DNA from: a bacterium
Lineage (GTDB): Bacteria; Chloroflexota; Dormibacteria; Aeolococcales; Bog-877
NCBI GenBank assembly: GCA_021795235.1
Contig: JAJYPP010000009.1
Coordinates: 1-64,000 of the forward strand
DNA: 64,000 nucleotides
Reading direction: 5' to 3'
Under the pieces are notes generated by a model. It worked only from the letters and a program-made list of their open reading frames with translations, did not search any database and was not told the DNA's origin. The position numbers were made by a program, and so were the translations under genes. Positions 9,074-18,199 of this stretch are shown piece by piece; position 1 is the first letter of the stretch; every line of letters begins with the position of its first letter.

Positions 9074-9595
9074 GTGGACCTGACCCACCTGGCGATCCCC
9101 CCCTGGGACCTGATCCTGCGATCGACGGCCATCTATGTCGTACTCATGATCGCCCTCCGCGTCTTCGGCAAGCGCGAATTGGGCCAGATGACCATCTTCG
9201 ACCTGGTCCTGGTGCTGCTGGTGGCGAACGCGGTCCAGCCCGCGATGACGGGTCCGGACAGCTCCCTCCTGGGCGGCTTCATCATCATCGGGACCCTGTT
9301 CATCCTCAACTGGACTGTGAACTGGTGCCGGATTCGCAGCCCGCGCTTTCGCCGGCTGCTGGAGTCGCCGCCCCGAGTCCTGGCCGCGGCCGGGGCCTGG
9401 ATCCCGGGCGCGCTGGCCAAAGAAGGCATCGACCAGAGCGAGGCGGACATGGCTCTGCGCGAACACGGAGTCAGCGGCATCGACGACACCGAGCTGGTGG
9501 AGCTGGAGAGCGACGGAAGCGTCAGCGTGGTACCCAAACAGAAGGCGGGCAGGGTCAGGCCCCGCCGGCGTCTGCGGATGCTCAGACGACCCTGA
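9074..9595 (+). CDS. DUF421 (YetF-like) membrane protein
   Basis: 173 residues: three hydrophobic segments in the first 80 residues (beginning with LRSTAIYVVLMIALRVFGKR), then the soluble DUF421 domain. The motif GKRELGQMTIFDLV is diagnostic of this family. The function of DUF421 proteins is not established. The GTG start at 9074 is supported by AAGGAG eight bases upstream. It lies alone, convergent with the long Pro-rich gene, with only about 10 bp between the two stops. Confidence 0.8.
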   Translation: MDLTHLAIPPWDLILRSTAIYVVLMIALRVFGKRELGQMTIFDLVLVLLVANAVQPAMTGPDSSLLGGFIIIGTLFILNWTVNWCRIRSPRFRRLLESPPRVLAAAGAWIPGALAKEGIDQSEADMALREHGVSGIDDTELVELESDGSVSVVPKQKAGRVRPRRRLRMLRRP

Positions 9596-9604
9596 GCCCA
9601 GGTC

Positions 9605-11998
9605 TCAGTCCGGCAGGGTGCCGGTGAGGGAGGCGACCCGAAGGATGTCTCGCACGTCCTGGCGGCGCGGGGTCAGGTTCAGGAGCTGCCGGTAGACCAC
9701 CACGGAGTCCTCGTCGGCTCCGCGGACACGCAACAGTCGGGCCAGGAATTCCATCCAGATCGGCGCCAGCCGAGAGTCACGCTGCTCCAGGGCCATGCCC
9801 GCGAGCTGCCAGCAGGCTGCCTCGCAGGGGGGCGCCGCCAGCACCGCAGTGGTGAAGCAGAGCACGGCCAGCTCCCCCTCCTTGGCTTGGCGACTAGCCT
9901 CACCGGCCCGGCATGCAAGCTCTGCCGACGTCTCGCCGGGAAAGGCCTCCGTGGCTCGCAGCGCCAGAGCCGCCGCTTCCGAGAGTCGCTTGGTGCCCAG
10001 CAGATCGCTCATCAGCCCGGTCGCCGATTGCAGGTCCGCGGGAGAAGTCTGCTCGGCGGCGGATCGGATCGCCTGCCGGGACATTCCGCGGTCCGAGACC
10101 GCGCGCCGCTGCTCGTGCACCTGCGCGACTATCTCGTCGATCAGAGCAGGCAGCTCGGACAGGCGCTGCCTCAGTCGGCGCTCACGCTCGCCAGCCGCCT
10201 TGGGCGACAGCCTCACCGACCAACCGTTGTTCGCCCGGGATCCAGGACCGGCTGTCGGGACCCCCACCGCCAGCGGCACCGGAGCGGCTCCAAGGCGGGT
10301 GGCTTCCACCTCCAGGGCCAGCTCTGACTGGGAGTCTGGCGGGGCCGGGTCCGGTGCGGCATCCGCCCCGTCGTCGTCGGGAGCGTCCCGGGCGGCGGGG
10401 TCGAAACCCCAGAGGGCTGCCTCATCCTCCTCCGCGTGTGGCCGAGTGGTTGTGGAGTTGGCCGGCTGGCCAGACTGTGCTGCGGGAGCGCTGATCGGCG
10501 CTGGTCCTGTCCACTCGGGCAGCGCCGGAGATGCGGTGCCGGCAGGGTTGGCTCCAGCGTCGCCAGCCGCCACCGAACCCAGAGGCCCATCCGCTGGAGG
10601 GTTCGCCGGCGGGGCCGACAGCTGCGTGACCGCCGACCCGGTAGGGGTCGACAGCCCCACGGGTGGGGGCGCCGACTGCGACGCTGCCACCGCCGGCCGA
10701 CGTTCCGGGGAAGGCGACTGGGGCGTGAGACCTGGTGCTGGCGCGGGCTGGCTCATCGGAGCAATTGCTGGTGCAGCGCCGGACACGCCCGCCCGGCTCG
10801 CCTGGGACGCACCCGTCTCCGAGGCACTGCCCAGCCCGCTAGGGGTCGGCTGCTGCTCCACCGCGAGCTCGGGCTCGCCCTCTGGGGATGGCCGTGACTC
10901 CCGTGGAAGGGGCGCGAGCCGGGGACCGGCCTCCGGCGCCCTCTGGGTGGTTGCAGCAACCTCAGGTGCAGGACCGGACCCGGCCACCTTGCTCGCCCCG
11001 GGGGCAGCCGACCTGGCTTGCGGAGCAGCCTCGGGCCCGGTGCCGGGCCCGCCGACCGACGGCTTCTCGGCTGCGGGCGCTGACTTCGCCGCTGCCGCTG
11101 CCGGCCTGGGTTGCGAGCCCCGGAACTCGGCCCGGAGATCAGGTGTGGACGCGGGTTGGGTCCCCGGAGCAGCTGTGGGTGCAGGTCCAGGCCCGGCCGG
11201 CCTACTCACCTGGCGCGCCGGAGCTGCTGGAGCGGACTCGGGCTCTGTGGCCGACCAGGGCTGGGCCATCTGGCCGCTTGAGAATGGCCCAGACCCGGCC
11301 TGGGCAGCAGGCTCGTCTCTTCGAGCCGGCCGAATTGAAGTGGTGGAACGGGCAGGGGACTCCTGGACGCTGGACTGCTTCAGAGGGTTCGCCTCTGGTC
11401 CCGGATGCAGAGGCGGGGCTGGCTCCGATGACGGCTTCGGCTGCCGCCGCTCGCTCATTCCACTCGGCGCAGCCTGTGGCGAGCCCTCAGGTGCGACTGC
11501 GGGCTCGCGGTTGGAAGTGGGCGCCACCGGCAGTCGCGGACGCCCCCCGGCGGGAGCCCCCTTCACCGAATGCGAGAGCGAGCCGTCCTCATGGGCCAGA
11601 GGCGTGCTCGGGGGAGGCGGTGATGTCCACGCGGCGACCGGAGGCGGTGCGGCCTGGGCGGCCCGAACCAGCATGCCCATGGCGCGGAGCTCCTCCTCCG
11701 TTGCCAGCAGGAGCAGCAGCTCGTAGATGGCCCTTCCCATTCGCCGCAACAGGGCGGCCGCCACCTCCTGGTGGCCGGCCTCCTCGACCCGCTTGGTGAT
11801 CGACCTCGCCATCTGGTGCAGGAGCTCCTCGGTGAGCTCACTGCCCGATAGCGTCGACACCTCCTGCTCGATGACGGCCGGCAGTTCCGGAACCTGCGGC
11901 GCCATGTCCCGGGCGAGGTGGACCCAGGACTGTGCCATGTCCGCGATCCCCTGGGCGACGGAGCTGTGAGCCCCTGGAGCACTCCTGTCCACTGCCAT
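9605..11998 (-). CDS. Large protein with long Pro/Ala-rich disordered linker
   Basis: 797 residues, no recognised family. Residues 1 to about 115 are helical and acidic (containing SELTEELLHQMARS and a Leu-rich stretch YELLLLLATEEELRAMG). Residues about 116-560 are almost pure Pro, Ala, Gly, Ser and Thr with no aromatic residues, and look disordered. The last 230 residues are again helical with TPR-like periodicity (a run starting LSEAAALALRATEAFPGE). There is no signal peptide or membrane segment, so a cytoplasmic scaffold or tether between two globular ends is plausible. Start ATG 11998 has GAGG just upstream. The linker produces long open frames on the opposite strand that I do not consider genes. 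Confidence 0.6.
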   Translation of the reverse strand: MAVDRSAPGAHSSVAQGIADMAQSWVHLARDMAPQVPELPAVIEQEVSTLSGSELTEELLHQMARSITKRVEEAGHQEVAAALLRRMGRAIYELLLLLATEEELRAMGMLVRAAQAAPPPVAAWTSPPPPSTPLAHEDGSLSHSVKGAPAGGRPRLPVAPTSNREPAVAPEGSPQAAPSGMSERRQPKPSSEPAPPLHPGPEANPLKQSSVQESPARSTTSIRPARRDEPAAQAGSGPFSSGQMAQPWSATEPESAPAAPARQVSRPAGPGPAPTAAPGTQPASTPDLRAEFRGSQPRPAAAAAKSAPAAEKPSVGGPGTGPEAAPQARSAAPGASKVAGSGPAPEVAATTQRAPEAGPRLAPLPRESRPSPEGEPELAVEQQPTPSGLGSASETGASQASRAGVSGAAPAIAPMSQPAPAPGLTPQSPSPERRPAVAASQSAPPPVGLSTPTGSAVTQLSAPPANPPADGPLGSVAAGDAGANPAGTASPALPEWTGPAPISAPAAQSGQPANSTTTRPHAEEDEAALWGFDPAARDAPDDDGADAAPDPAPPDSQSELALEVEATRLGAAPVPLAVGVPTAGPGSRANNGWSVRLSPKAAGERERRLRQRLSELPALIDEIVAQVHEQRRAVSDRGMSRQAIRSAAEQTSPADLQSATGLMSDLLGTKRLSEAAALALRATEAFPGETSAELACRAGEASRQAKEGELAVLCFTTAVLAAPPCEAACWQLAGMALEQRDSRLAPIWMEFLARLLRVRGADEDSVVVYRQLLNLTPRRQDVRDILRVASLTGTLPD

Positions 11999-12021
11999 TT
12001 GCCTCGCAGTGTGACAGTCGC

Positions 12022-12039
12022 GCTACGCATCTGCGTAGC
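12022..12039. promoter_or_regulatory. 18-bp palindrome in divergent intergenic region
   Basis: GCTACGCATCTGCGTAGC: perfect 8-bp arms around a 2-bp centre, in the 66 bp between the Pro-rich gene and the formyltransferase gene. Its position suggests an operator serving both promoters. No regulator gene lies next to it. Confidence 0.45.
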
Positions 12040-12064
12040 ATCGAGTCAACGAAATGGTGACGGA

Positions 12065-13129
12065 GTGTCGGAGCCGAGCTCAGACACCCAGATACCATGG
12101 TCGCCAGTGCCTGATCCGTCCTCGCCCCATCTGCTCCCGCCAGCCAGCCCCTGGCTGGGCCAGGTGGAAGAGTGGCTCTGGGCCAAGCCAGAGTTCCGGA
12201 TGGTGCCGGACCTGCGGCTCCCCATCCCCGCTCCTGGCGAGCCGGTGACCCAGGCTGCGGACCAGGCACCGGTCGGCTTCGTCGGCTTTCCCTCCGACTA
12301 CAGCGTGGCCATCCTGCTGGCCCTCCTGCGGAGCGGTGTCCGGCTCGCCGGAATCGCCACCAGCCTGGGGGCCAACCCGGCCATAGCTGGAGAGAACGCG
12401 CTCAGTCAGATCGCTGACCACCTGAGGGTGCCCCTGCTGCGCCTGGCCCGCGTCAACGACTACGACTCCCTGGTGGCTCTGGGTCGGCTCCGCACGCAAC
12501 TCTTCGTGGTCGCCAGCTTCGACCAGATCCTGAGACGCAAGGCTCTCGAGCTGCCACCTCATGGTTGGGTGAACGTGCATCCCTCCCTGCTGCCCAGCTA
12601 TCGCGGCCCCGAGCCCATCTACTGGGCGATCGTCAACGGGGAGCCGGAGAGCGGCATCAGCTTTCAGCGGGTCGCCGAGCGCATCGACGCCGGGCCCCTG
12701 CTGGCGCAGGTGCGGGTTCCCATCCGGGAAGACGACACCTCGGGCTCACTGACAAGAAGGGTCACCGCGGCCGGGAGAGCCCAGACTCCTGGGGTGATCC
12801 GAGCAGCTTTGGACGGAGAGCCCGGCCAGCCCATGGACGTCAGTCGGGGCTCGTACTACACCTCGATCGGCCACCGCCGCATCGATCACGTGGGCTCGGC
12901 GATCCAGGCCGACCGCATGGTCAGGGCTGGCAACCCCAACATGCTGGCGGCCACCGCCTGCGGCGGTCGTCTCCGCTACGTGTTGAGGGCGCAGGTGGCC
13001 ACACCCGGTGACCGGAGTCCCGGGCCCAGGCTGGAGTTCCCGGACGGTCAGCTTGTGCTCCAGGAGACCGTGGACCGCTGCGGCTGCCACCACGGCGAGC
13101 CCGTGGGCAGTTGCCCTCACGACGAGTAG
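12065..13129 (+). CDS. Formyltransferase-fold protein (Fmt-like)
   Basis: 354 residues with a formyl transferase N-terminal domain at about residues 60-230. The active-site segment NVHPSLLPSYRGPEPIYWAI contains the conserved Asn and His, and a DAGPLL motif follows near residue 220, corresponding to the catalytic aspartate region of methionyl-tRNA formyltransferases and related 10-formyltetrahydrofolate enzymes. The C-terminal part does not look like the usual Fmt C-terminal domain and ends in a Cys/His-containing stretch (DRCGCHHGEPVGSCPHDE) that might bind metal. It may therefore act on a sugar nucleotide or another amine instead of initiator tRNA. GTG at 12065 is the chosen start; evidence for it is weak. 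Confidence 0.65.
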   Translation: MSEPSSDTQIPWSPVPDPSSPHLLPPASPWLGQVEEWLWAKPEFRMVPDLRLPIPAPGEPVTQAADQAPVGFVGFPSDYSVAILLALLRSGVRLAGIATSLGANPAIAGENALSQIADHLRVPLLRLARVNDYDSLVALGRLRTQLFVVASFDQILRRKALELPPHGWVNVHPSLLPSYRGPEPIYWAIVNGEPESGISFQRVAERIDAGPLLAQVRVPIREDDTSGSLTRRVTAAGRAQTPGVIRAALDGEPGQPMDVSRGSYYTSIGHRRIDHVGSAIQADRMVRAGNPNMLAATACGGRLRYVLRAQVATPGDRSPGPRLEFPDGQLVLQETVDRCGCHHGEPVGSCPHDE

Positions 13130-13153
13130 CCGTCGCAGCGTTACGATCCCGAG

Positions 13154-14044
13154 ATGGTCGAGCCCAGTCCGCTCGCGCGGAGGCCGCAGGAACGCCTGGA
13201 GATCACCAGGCTGGAGGCGGGTCGAGGCTCAAGCGCATTCGACGAGGTGGCCCGCGAGGAGCCGCTGCAGCTCCTGGTCGACGGGATGCCGCTGGCGATC
13301 CTGCTGCGCACGCCTGGGTCGGACCTGGAGCTGGCTCTGGGGCTGATGCACGCCGAGGGGATCATCCACCGGCTCTCCGACGTCGCCCTGGTCAGGCTCG
13401 CCCCCAGCGGTCAGGCGGTCTGGCCCGTCTCCGAACTCGAGGTTGGCGCCGACCCCGAGGCGGAGAACCTGGTCGATGTGCACCTCCGCACCCCCCTACC
13501 CTCCGGAGACCTGGGCTGGCAGCGCCATCTGCCCGCGAGCAGCGCCTGTGGGATCTGCGGATCCGCCACCATGGAGGCCGTGCAACGATTCCAGGCGCCG
13601 GTTGTCGGCCACCGGAGGTGGCCGATGGACAGGGTCTTCAATCTCCCCCGGCTGCTGGCCGCATCCCAGCCCGTCTTCCGCTCCACCGGCGGCCTCCATG
13701 CCGCTGGAATGGTCGCCTGGGGGGCCCAGGAGATGGAGGTCGCGGAGGACGTCGGCCGCCACAACGCGGTGGACAAACTAGTCGGGAGAGCGCTGCTGGA
13801 CGGGCGGCTTCCCCTCACCGACAGCTGTCTGGTGGTCAGCGGCCGGGCCGGCTTTGAAATCGTCCAGAAGGCGGCAGCGGCCCAGGTCTCGCTCGTGGCC
13901 TCGATCTCGGCGCCGTCCTCGATGGCGGTCCAGACAGCCCGCCTCCTGGGTGTCACCCTGGTGGGGTTCCTGCGCGGGGAGACCGGCAACGTGTACAGCC
14001 ACCCCGAGCGGCTGGAGCTCCAGCCCGGGATTGAGCGGTGGTAG
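13154..14044 (+). CDS. fdhD: FdhD-like sulfurtransferase for formate dehydrogenase-type enzymes
   Basis: 296 residues. FdhD passes sulfur from a cysteine desulfurase to the bis-molybdopterin guanine dinucleotide cofactor of formate dehydrogenase. Family signatures visible: CGICG (the CxxC sulfur-handling pair), EDVGRHNAVDK, and SCLVVSGRAGFEIVQKAA followed by SAPSSMAVQTA. It starts 24 bp after the formyltransferase and is followed within 5 bp by mobA, so it sits in a molybdenum cofactor gene set. No formate dehydrogenase gene is in the window. Confidence 0.9.
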   Translation: MVEPSPLARRPQERLEITRLEAGRGSSAFDEVAREEPLQLLVDGMPLAILLRTPGSDLELALGLMHAEGIIHRLSDVALVRLAPSGQAVWPVSELEVGADPEAENLVDVHLRTPLPSGDLGWQRHLPASSACGICGSATMEAVQRFQAPVVGHRRWPMDRVFNLPRLLAASQPVFRSTGGLHAAGMVAWGAQEMEVAEDVGRHNAVDKLVGRALLDGRLPLTDSCLVVSGRAGFEIVQKAAAAQVSLVASISAPSSMAVQTARLLGVTLVGFLRGETGNVYSHPERLELQPGIERW

Positions 14045-14048
14045 GGCA

Positions 14049-14690
14049 GTGGGCGCGAACCAAGACCTGACTCTCTTGATCCTGGCCGGCGGACGAAGTC
14101 TCCGGATGGGGCGCGACAAGCCGGCTCTGCCGTTCCCCACGCCACTGGACCCGCCCCTCATCCACCAGGTCCACCGCCGCCTCTGCCCCCTGGCGGCCGC
14201 CTGTCTGGTGGCGGGGCCATCCGCGTTCGGCCTCCCCTGCTCGAGGGTGGAGGATGTCCCCGGGCTGCCCGGGCCCCTCGGCGGGCTGGTGGCGGGCCTG
14301 CTCGCCGCCCCGACCGAACTGGTGCTGGCGGCTGCCACTGACCTGCCGCTGGTTGAGCCGCGGTTGGCCCAGCAGCTGGTCACCTGGTCTCGAGCGGCGC
14401 CCGACGCTCAAGCGGTGGTGTGCCAGCGCGACGGCAGATTGGAGCCCCTGTTCGCGGTCTATCGCCGCTCCGCGGCCCAGCGCCTCCGCCTGGCCGGCGC
14501 CGCCACCATGGACGCCCGCGGACCCTCGCTCCGGGAAGCGCTGGCCGCCGTCGCCTCGAAGACGGTCGCGGAGCACAGGTGGCGGCCGTTCGACCCCGAT
14601 GGCTCATCATTTCAAGGCTGCAACACCCCAGAGGAGCTGGCGGCGGCAGGGCTGAGGTCGCTCCGAGGGAATCCTGGAGGAGACAAGTGA
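14049..14690 (+). CDS. mobA: Molybdenum cofactor guanylyltransferase
   Basis: 213 residues. It begins with the nucleotidyltransferase signature LTLLILAGGRSLRMGRDKPA (the LAGGxSxRMGxDK loop that binds GTP) and has the metal-binding ATDLPLV motif near residue 100. MobA attaches GMP to molybdopterin, giving the guanine dinucleotide form used by the FdhD-dependent enzymes. GTG at 14049 is the first start after the fdhD stop; the stop TGA overlaps the GTG of the next gene, so the two are probably translated together. Confidence 0.85.
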   Translation: MGANQDLTLLILAGGRSLRMGRDKPALPFPTPLDPPLIHQVHRRLCPLAAACLVAGPSAFGLPCSRVEDVPGLPGPLGGLVAGLLAAPTELVLAAATDLPLVEPRLAQQLVTWSRAAPDAQAVVCQRDGRLEPLFAVYRRSAAQRLRLAGAATMDARGPSLREALAAVASKTVAEHRWRPFDPDGSSFQGCNTPEELAAAGLRSLRGNPGGDK

Positions 14691-14950
14691 ACGCATGGTT
14701 CGACCGCTACCTGAAGGCCCTCGGGGCCGGGGACTCCGTGCTCCGGCCCGACGAGGCCAAGCTGGTGCTGGATCTAGCAGGCGAGGCGGCGCACACCTCG
14801 GGGGCCCGCCAGTACGCGCCGCTCGCCGCCTATCTCGCCGGCCGGGCGGCTGCTGGCATGGCTCGAGAGGGAAGGCTCCGGGTGCTGGATACAGCCCGTC
14901 AGGCGGCGGCGGACGCGGGCAGCGCGGGCGAGGATCTCGGACTCGATTAG
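14687..14950 (+). CDS. DUF6457-type small protein
   Basis: 87 residues beginning VNAWFDRYLKALG, an all-helical small domain resembling DUF6457, which in high-GC Gram-positive genomes is commonly next to mobA or fdhD. The start GTG at 14687 overlaps the mobA stop (GTGA) and is preceded by GGAGGAGA. Its 3' end overlaps the convergent moeA stop by 4 bp. Function unknown; association with molybdenum cofactor insertion is inferred from its neighbours. Confidence 0.7.
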   Translation: MNAWFDRYLKALGAGDSVLRPDEAKLVLDLAGEAAHTSGARQYAPLAAYLAGRAAAGMAREGRLRVLDTARQAAADAGSAGEDLGLD

Positions 14951-16191
14951 GAGCTGAGCGGGATCACCTGGACCACGGAGCCGCGGGGGACGGTGACCCC
15001 ACGGGCGGGCAGGCAGACCAAGCAGTCGGCCCGGGCCAGGGACAGGGTGGCCCCGCTGCTCTGGTTGCCCGCCAACCTGACCCCGGGCATCTTGCCCGCG
15101 CGGGGCCGCAGGACCGCACGATGGAATGTCTCGAGCCCCTCCGGCTTCTCCATGTCGTCCAAGAGTTCGGCGGGATGGGTCTGCGGCTCCGGTTGAACGG
15201 CTCCCTGCATCGCCAGCAGCACTGGCGCTCCAAACAGGATGAAGGTCACGCAGGCTGAGACAGGGTTCCCCGGCAAACCCAGGAACACAGCGGAGTCCAG
15301 GCTGCCGAAGGCGATCGGGCTCCCGGGGCGCATCGCCACCCTCCAGAACTGCAGCCGTCCCAGGCGCTCCACGGTGGCCCGCACGTGATCGTGATCCCCG
15401 ACGCTCATGCCCCCGACCCCGATCAGGAGGTCAGCCTCAGCGGCGGCTCGCAGCAGGACCTCCTGAACCTCGGCCGGGTCGTCGGTTGCTGACTCCCGCA
15501 GCACCAGCTCACCCCCGGCCGACCCCAGCAACGCCTCCAGGGCCGGGCCGGCGGTGTCGTAGATCTGCCCGGGCTGGAGGTCGGTTCCGGGCGGCCGGAT
15601 CTCATCTCCGGTCGTTATCAGGGCGACCCGCGGTCTGCGCCCGACCGCAAGCTCTCCCGCTCCGGAGGCGGCCAGAGGCGCTAGGTCGGTCGGCCGGATG
15701 CGGTGCCCGGCCGCCAGCACCGCCTGGCCGGGCGACAGGTCTTCTCCGGCCCGCCGGACGGCGTTGCCTCGACGCGGGCGCTCGTGAATGAGCACCTCCT
15801 CCAGCCCGCGGTCCGTCCACTCGTAGGGCACCACCGAGTCAGCACCATCTGGGAGCGGAGCACCGGTCATCACCTTGGCGCAGGCCCCGGCCTCCACGCG
15901 CACCGACCCCGGCGCCATGCCGGCCCGCATCTCACCCCGCACCGGCAGCCGGCATGGAACCCGAGCGATGTCGGCCGCCCTGACTGCGTAGCCGTCCATG
16001 GCACTGTTGGCAAAGGGAGGCAGAAGCACCCGAGCCTCGACCGCTGAGCTCAGAATCCGCCCAGCCGCTCCGCCAGCGACGGGAACGTTCTCCGCCGGCG
16101 TCCGCGGCACCGCCTCCAGCATCTCCCGGCGGGCAGCCGCCACCGAGAGCGGGCCGCGTACGGCCACCGACGGGGTGGCGGTGGAAGTCAC
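14947..16191 (-). CDS. moeA: Molybdopterin molybdenumtransferase
   Basis: 414 residues with the four-domain MoeA layout. MoeA inserts molybdate into adenylylated molybdopterin. Visible: LLPPFANSAMDGYAVRAADI near residue 60, VMTGAPLPDGADSVVP near residue 110, and the MoaB/Mog-like domain with PRVALITTGDEI, GGMSVGDHDHV and FLGLPGNPVSACVTF at about 180-325. The C-terminal beta domain ends with VVQVIPLSS. The gene is convergent with fdhD-mobA and provides the molybdenum cofactor needed by the CO dehydrogenase and the two hydroxylases elsewhere in the window. Confidence 0.92.
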   Translation of the reverse strand: MTSTATPSVAVRGPLSVAAARREMLEAVPRTPAENVPVAGGAAGRILSSAVEARVLLPPFANSAMDGYAVRAADIARVPCRLPVRGEMRAGMAPGSVRVEAGACAKVMTGAPLPDGADSVVPYEWTDRGLEEVLIHERPRRGNAVRRAGEDLSPGQAVLAAGHRIRPTDLAPLAASGAGELAVGRRPRVALITTGDEIRPPGTDLQPGQIYDTAGPALEALLGSAGGELVLRESATDDPAEVQEVLLRAAAEADLLIGVGGMSVGDHDHVRATVERLGRLQFWRVAMRPGSPIAFGSLDSAVFLGLPGNPVSACVTFILFGAPVLLAMQGAVQPEPQTHPAELLDDMEKPEGLETFHRAVLRPRAGKMPGVRLAGNQSSGATLSLARADCLVCLPARGVTVPRGSVVQVIPLSS

Positions 16192-16227
16192 AATACTTCT
16201 CCTCGGCCCTCTTGAGCCCGGCTTGGC

Positions 16228-16686
<459 letters not shown>

Positions 16687-16776
16687 TCACCTGCTTTGTT
16701 CCGCTGGGATTACCGGCGGGAGGCCGCAGCCCCTACCGCCAAGATTAGCGCCCCGGAGGACGCTTTTCGCGAGAGC

Positions 16777-17301
16777 TCACCCGTCCGGCTCGCTGTGACG
16801 ATTGACGAACTCGGTCTTGCCGTCGGTGTACGCCTCGCGGTCGGTCCGGTGCTGGCTGGCCAGCTGCCGCTTCAGCTCGCTGTAGGCGCTCTGCAAGTCC
16901 TGGTCCGACCGCAGGCGATCCCGGAATCTCAAGGTGCGCTGGAACTCGGGATGCCCCGGCTCCAGGAGATGGAGGTGGTGGGTGCGCAGCTGGGGCGACG
17001 GCTTGCAGAACCAGTGCTTCCAGGGCCGGTAAGGGCTGTGACAGTAGCCGAGGCGGGCGAGGTGGCCGAAGCGGCCCTCGCACGCCGCCAGGGAGCTCAC
17101 CCCGACCATGATGTCGACCACCGGCTTGGAGGTCATGCCGGGCACCGCGGTACTGCCAATGTGATGCACGCCGCCGACCACCAGGTCCGCGAGCGCCTCT
17201 ACCAGCAGCGGGCTCTCGATCTCGAAGAGGCGCGGCCACCGAGGATCGTAGTCGCACAGCACAATCGGTTCATCCACCCAGTCGGGGCCAGGGCCATCCA
17301 T
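16777..17301 (-). CDS. GrpB/UPF0157 family protein
   Basis: 174 residues of the GrpB family, which has a nucleotidyltransferase fold. Visible hallmarks: the YDPRWPRLFE start, HHIGSTAVPGMTSKPVVDIMVGV in the first half, and a HLHLLEPGHPEF segment where family members have HLHV. The biochemical role is not established for most members; some are fused to dephospho-CoA kinase. The ATG at 17301 is the first start that precedes the family domain. It stands alone, divergent from the next gene. Confidence 0.8.
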   Translation of the reverse strand: MDGPGPDWVDEPIVLCDYDPRWPRLFEIESPLLVEALADLVVGGVHHIGSTAVPGMTSKPVVDIMVGVSSLAACEGRFGHLARLGYCHSPYRPWKHWFCKPSPQLRTHHLHLLEPGHPEFQRTLRFRDRLRSDQDLQSAYSELKRQLASQHRTDREAYTDGKTEFVNRHSEPDG

Positions 17302-17355
17302 GACAGATGAGAATAGGCGGTGCTCCCGCCGAGCCGGATGCCTACCCTGAGCCGC

Positions 17356-17949
17356 ATGCGAGCAGGAGTGCAGACCGACCCCCTGACGGATGCCGGGCTC
17401 GCCTGGCTGAGCTGCTGGCCGACGGCCGACGAGACCACCATCTCCCTCTGCTGTCCACTGGAGGATGGCCCATGGCTGGCGGGCAGGGCGTTGGAAGTCA
17501 TGCGCTCGACCGGCCGGGTCCGCCCTGACCCCGAGCGCGACCGCTATGCGGTCGGCGCGGGGCGCGCCGCTCCCCTGGTCCTGGGGGAGCCCCTCTACTG
17601 GCATGACCTCCCCCTGGTGTTGGAGGTCTGCCAGGCAGTTGGTGAAATGACTGGGGAGGTGACCCTTCGCCTGCCACCGTGGGTGGAGCTCGCCATGGTC
17701 GTGGACGAAGACTCGGTTTGGGACCTCTGTGACAGCCTGGCCGGGGAGCTGGGCGCGCGCTGCGCGGTGGTGTCCGACGGGAGGGCCATCGGCTACCCGG
17801 ACCTCACCGCTCCGGAGCGCTCGGCGCCCAGGCTGCAGCTGGTCCACCTGGGAGTGGTCATCCCCCCTGATTGGCTGGGGTTCCTGCGGCCCGGCTCCAC
17901 CTCGTATCGCCACCTGCCGCAGAGCGACCTAGTGGTGGTGCTGGAGTGA
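17356..17949 (+). CDS. Hypothetical protein
   Basis: 197 residues, acidic, with no family I recognise. The sequence has alternating hydrophobic beta-like segments (LPLVLEVCQAVGEMTGEVTL, ELAMVVDEDSVWDLCDSLAG, RLQLVHLGVVIPPDWLGFL) and looks like a genuine soluble protein. The pattern of a C-terminal half starting with LQLVHLGVV recalls NUDIX-like phosphoesterase regulatory proteins found in Actinobacteria, but the catalytic Nudix box is absent. The start is ATG 17356; an upstream in-frame start at 17320 is less likely because its extension is Arg/Pro-rich. Confidence 0.55.
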   Translation: MRAGVQTDPLTDAGLAWLSCWPTADETTISLCCPLEDGPWLAGRALEVMRSTGRVRPDPERDRYAVGAGRAAPLVLGEPLYWHDLPLVLEVCQAVGEMTGEVTLRLPPWVELAMVVDEDSVWDLCDSLAGELGARCAVVSDGRAIGYPDLTAPERSAPRLQLVHLGVVIPPDWLGFLRPGSTSYRHLPQSDLVVVLE

Positions 17950-18126
17950 GAGTCGTACCGAAATGGCCTGGCCGCACGGCCACTCCCGACACCGAGGACC
18001 GCCTCGCTGAGTCCGCACCCGACTGAGGTTCGGCTCTGCTAACGGGGCCAGCTGCGCGTTCGGCCAGATCGAGAAGGGCCCGAACACGGACTCACGTTGG
18101 CGAGGTCATCGATCCCAGGCGAAGAG

Positions 18127-18167
18127 CCCCGGGAGCCCCAATCCAGCGCGATCGGGGGCTCCCGGGG
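18127..18167. terminator. Strong hairpin between convergent genes
   Basis: A perfect 13-bp inverted repeat (CCCCGGGAGCCCC and its complement) with a 15-nt loop lies between the stop of the hypothetical gene at 17949 and that of the exported PepSY-like gene at 18200. There is no T run on either side. Its position suggests a transcript end for one or both genes. Confidence 0.55.
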
Positions 18168-18199
18168 CGGCGCGCGATGCGCCAGGCCGCGAGGCGGCC

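Noticed and set aside
9795-11726. 643-codon open frame antisense to the Pro-rich gene
   Set aside because: Its Gly/Ala/Ser-rich translation is the mirror of the Pro/Ala linker and has no family pattern. The opposite strand has a proper start and globular ends.
18127-18167. CRISPR or attachment-site reading of the 13-bp inverted repeat
   Set aside because: Single copy, no spacers, no integrase gene nearby; a transcription terminator is simpler.
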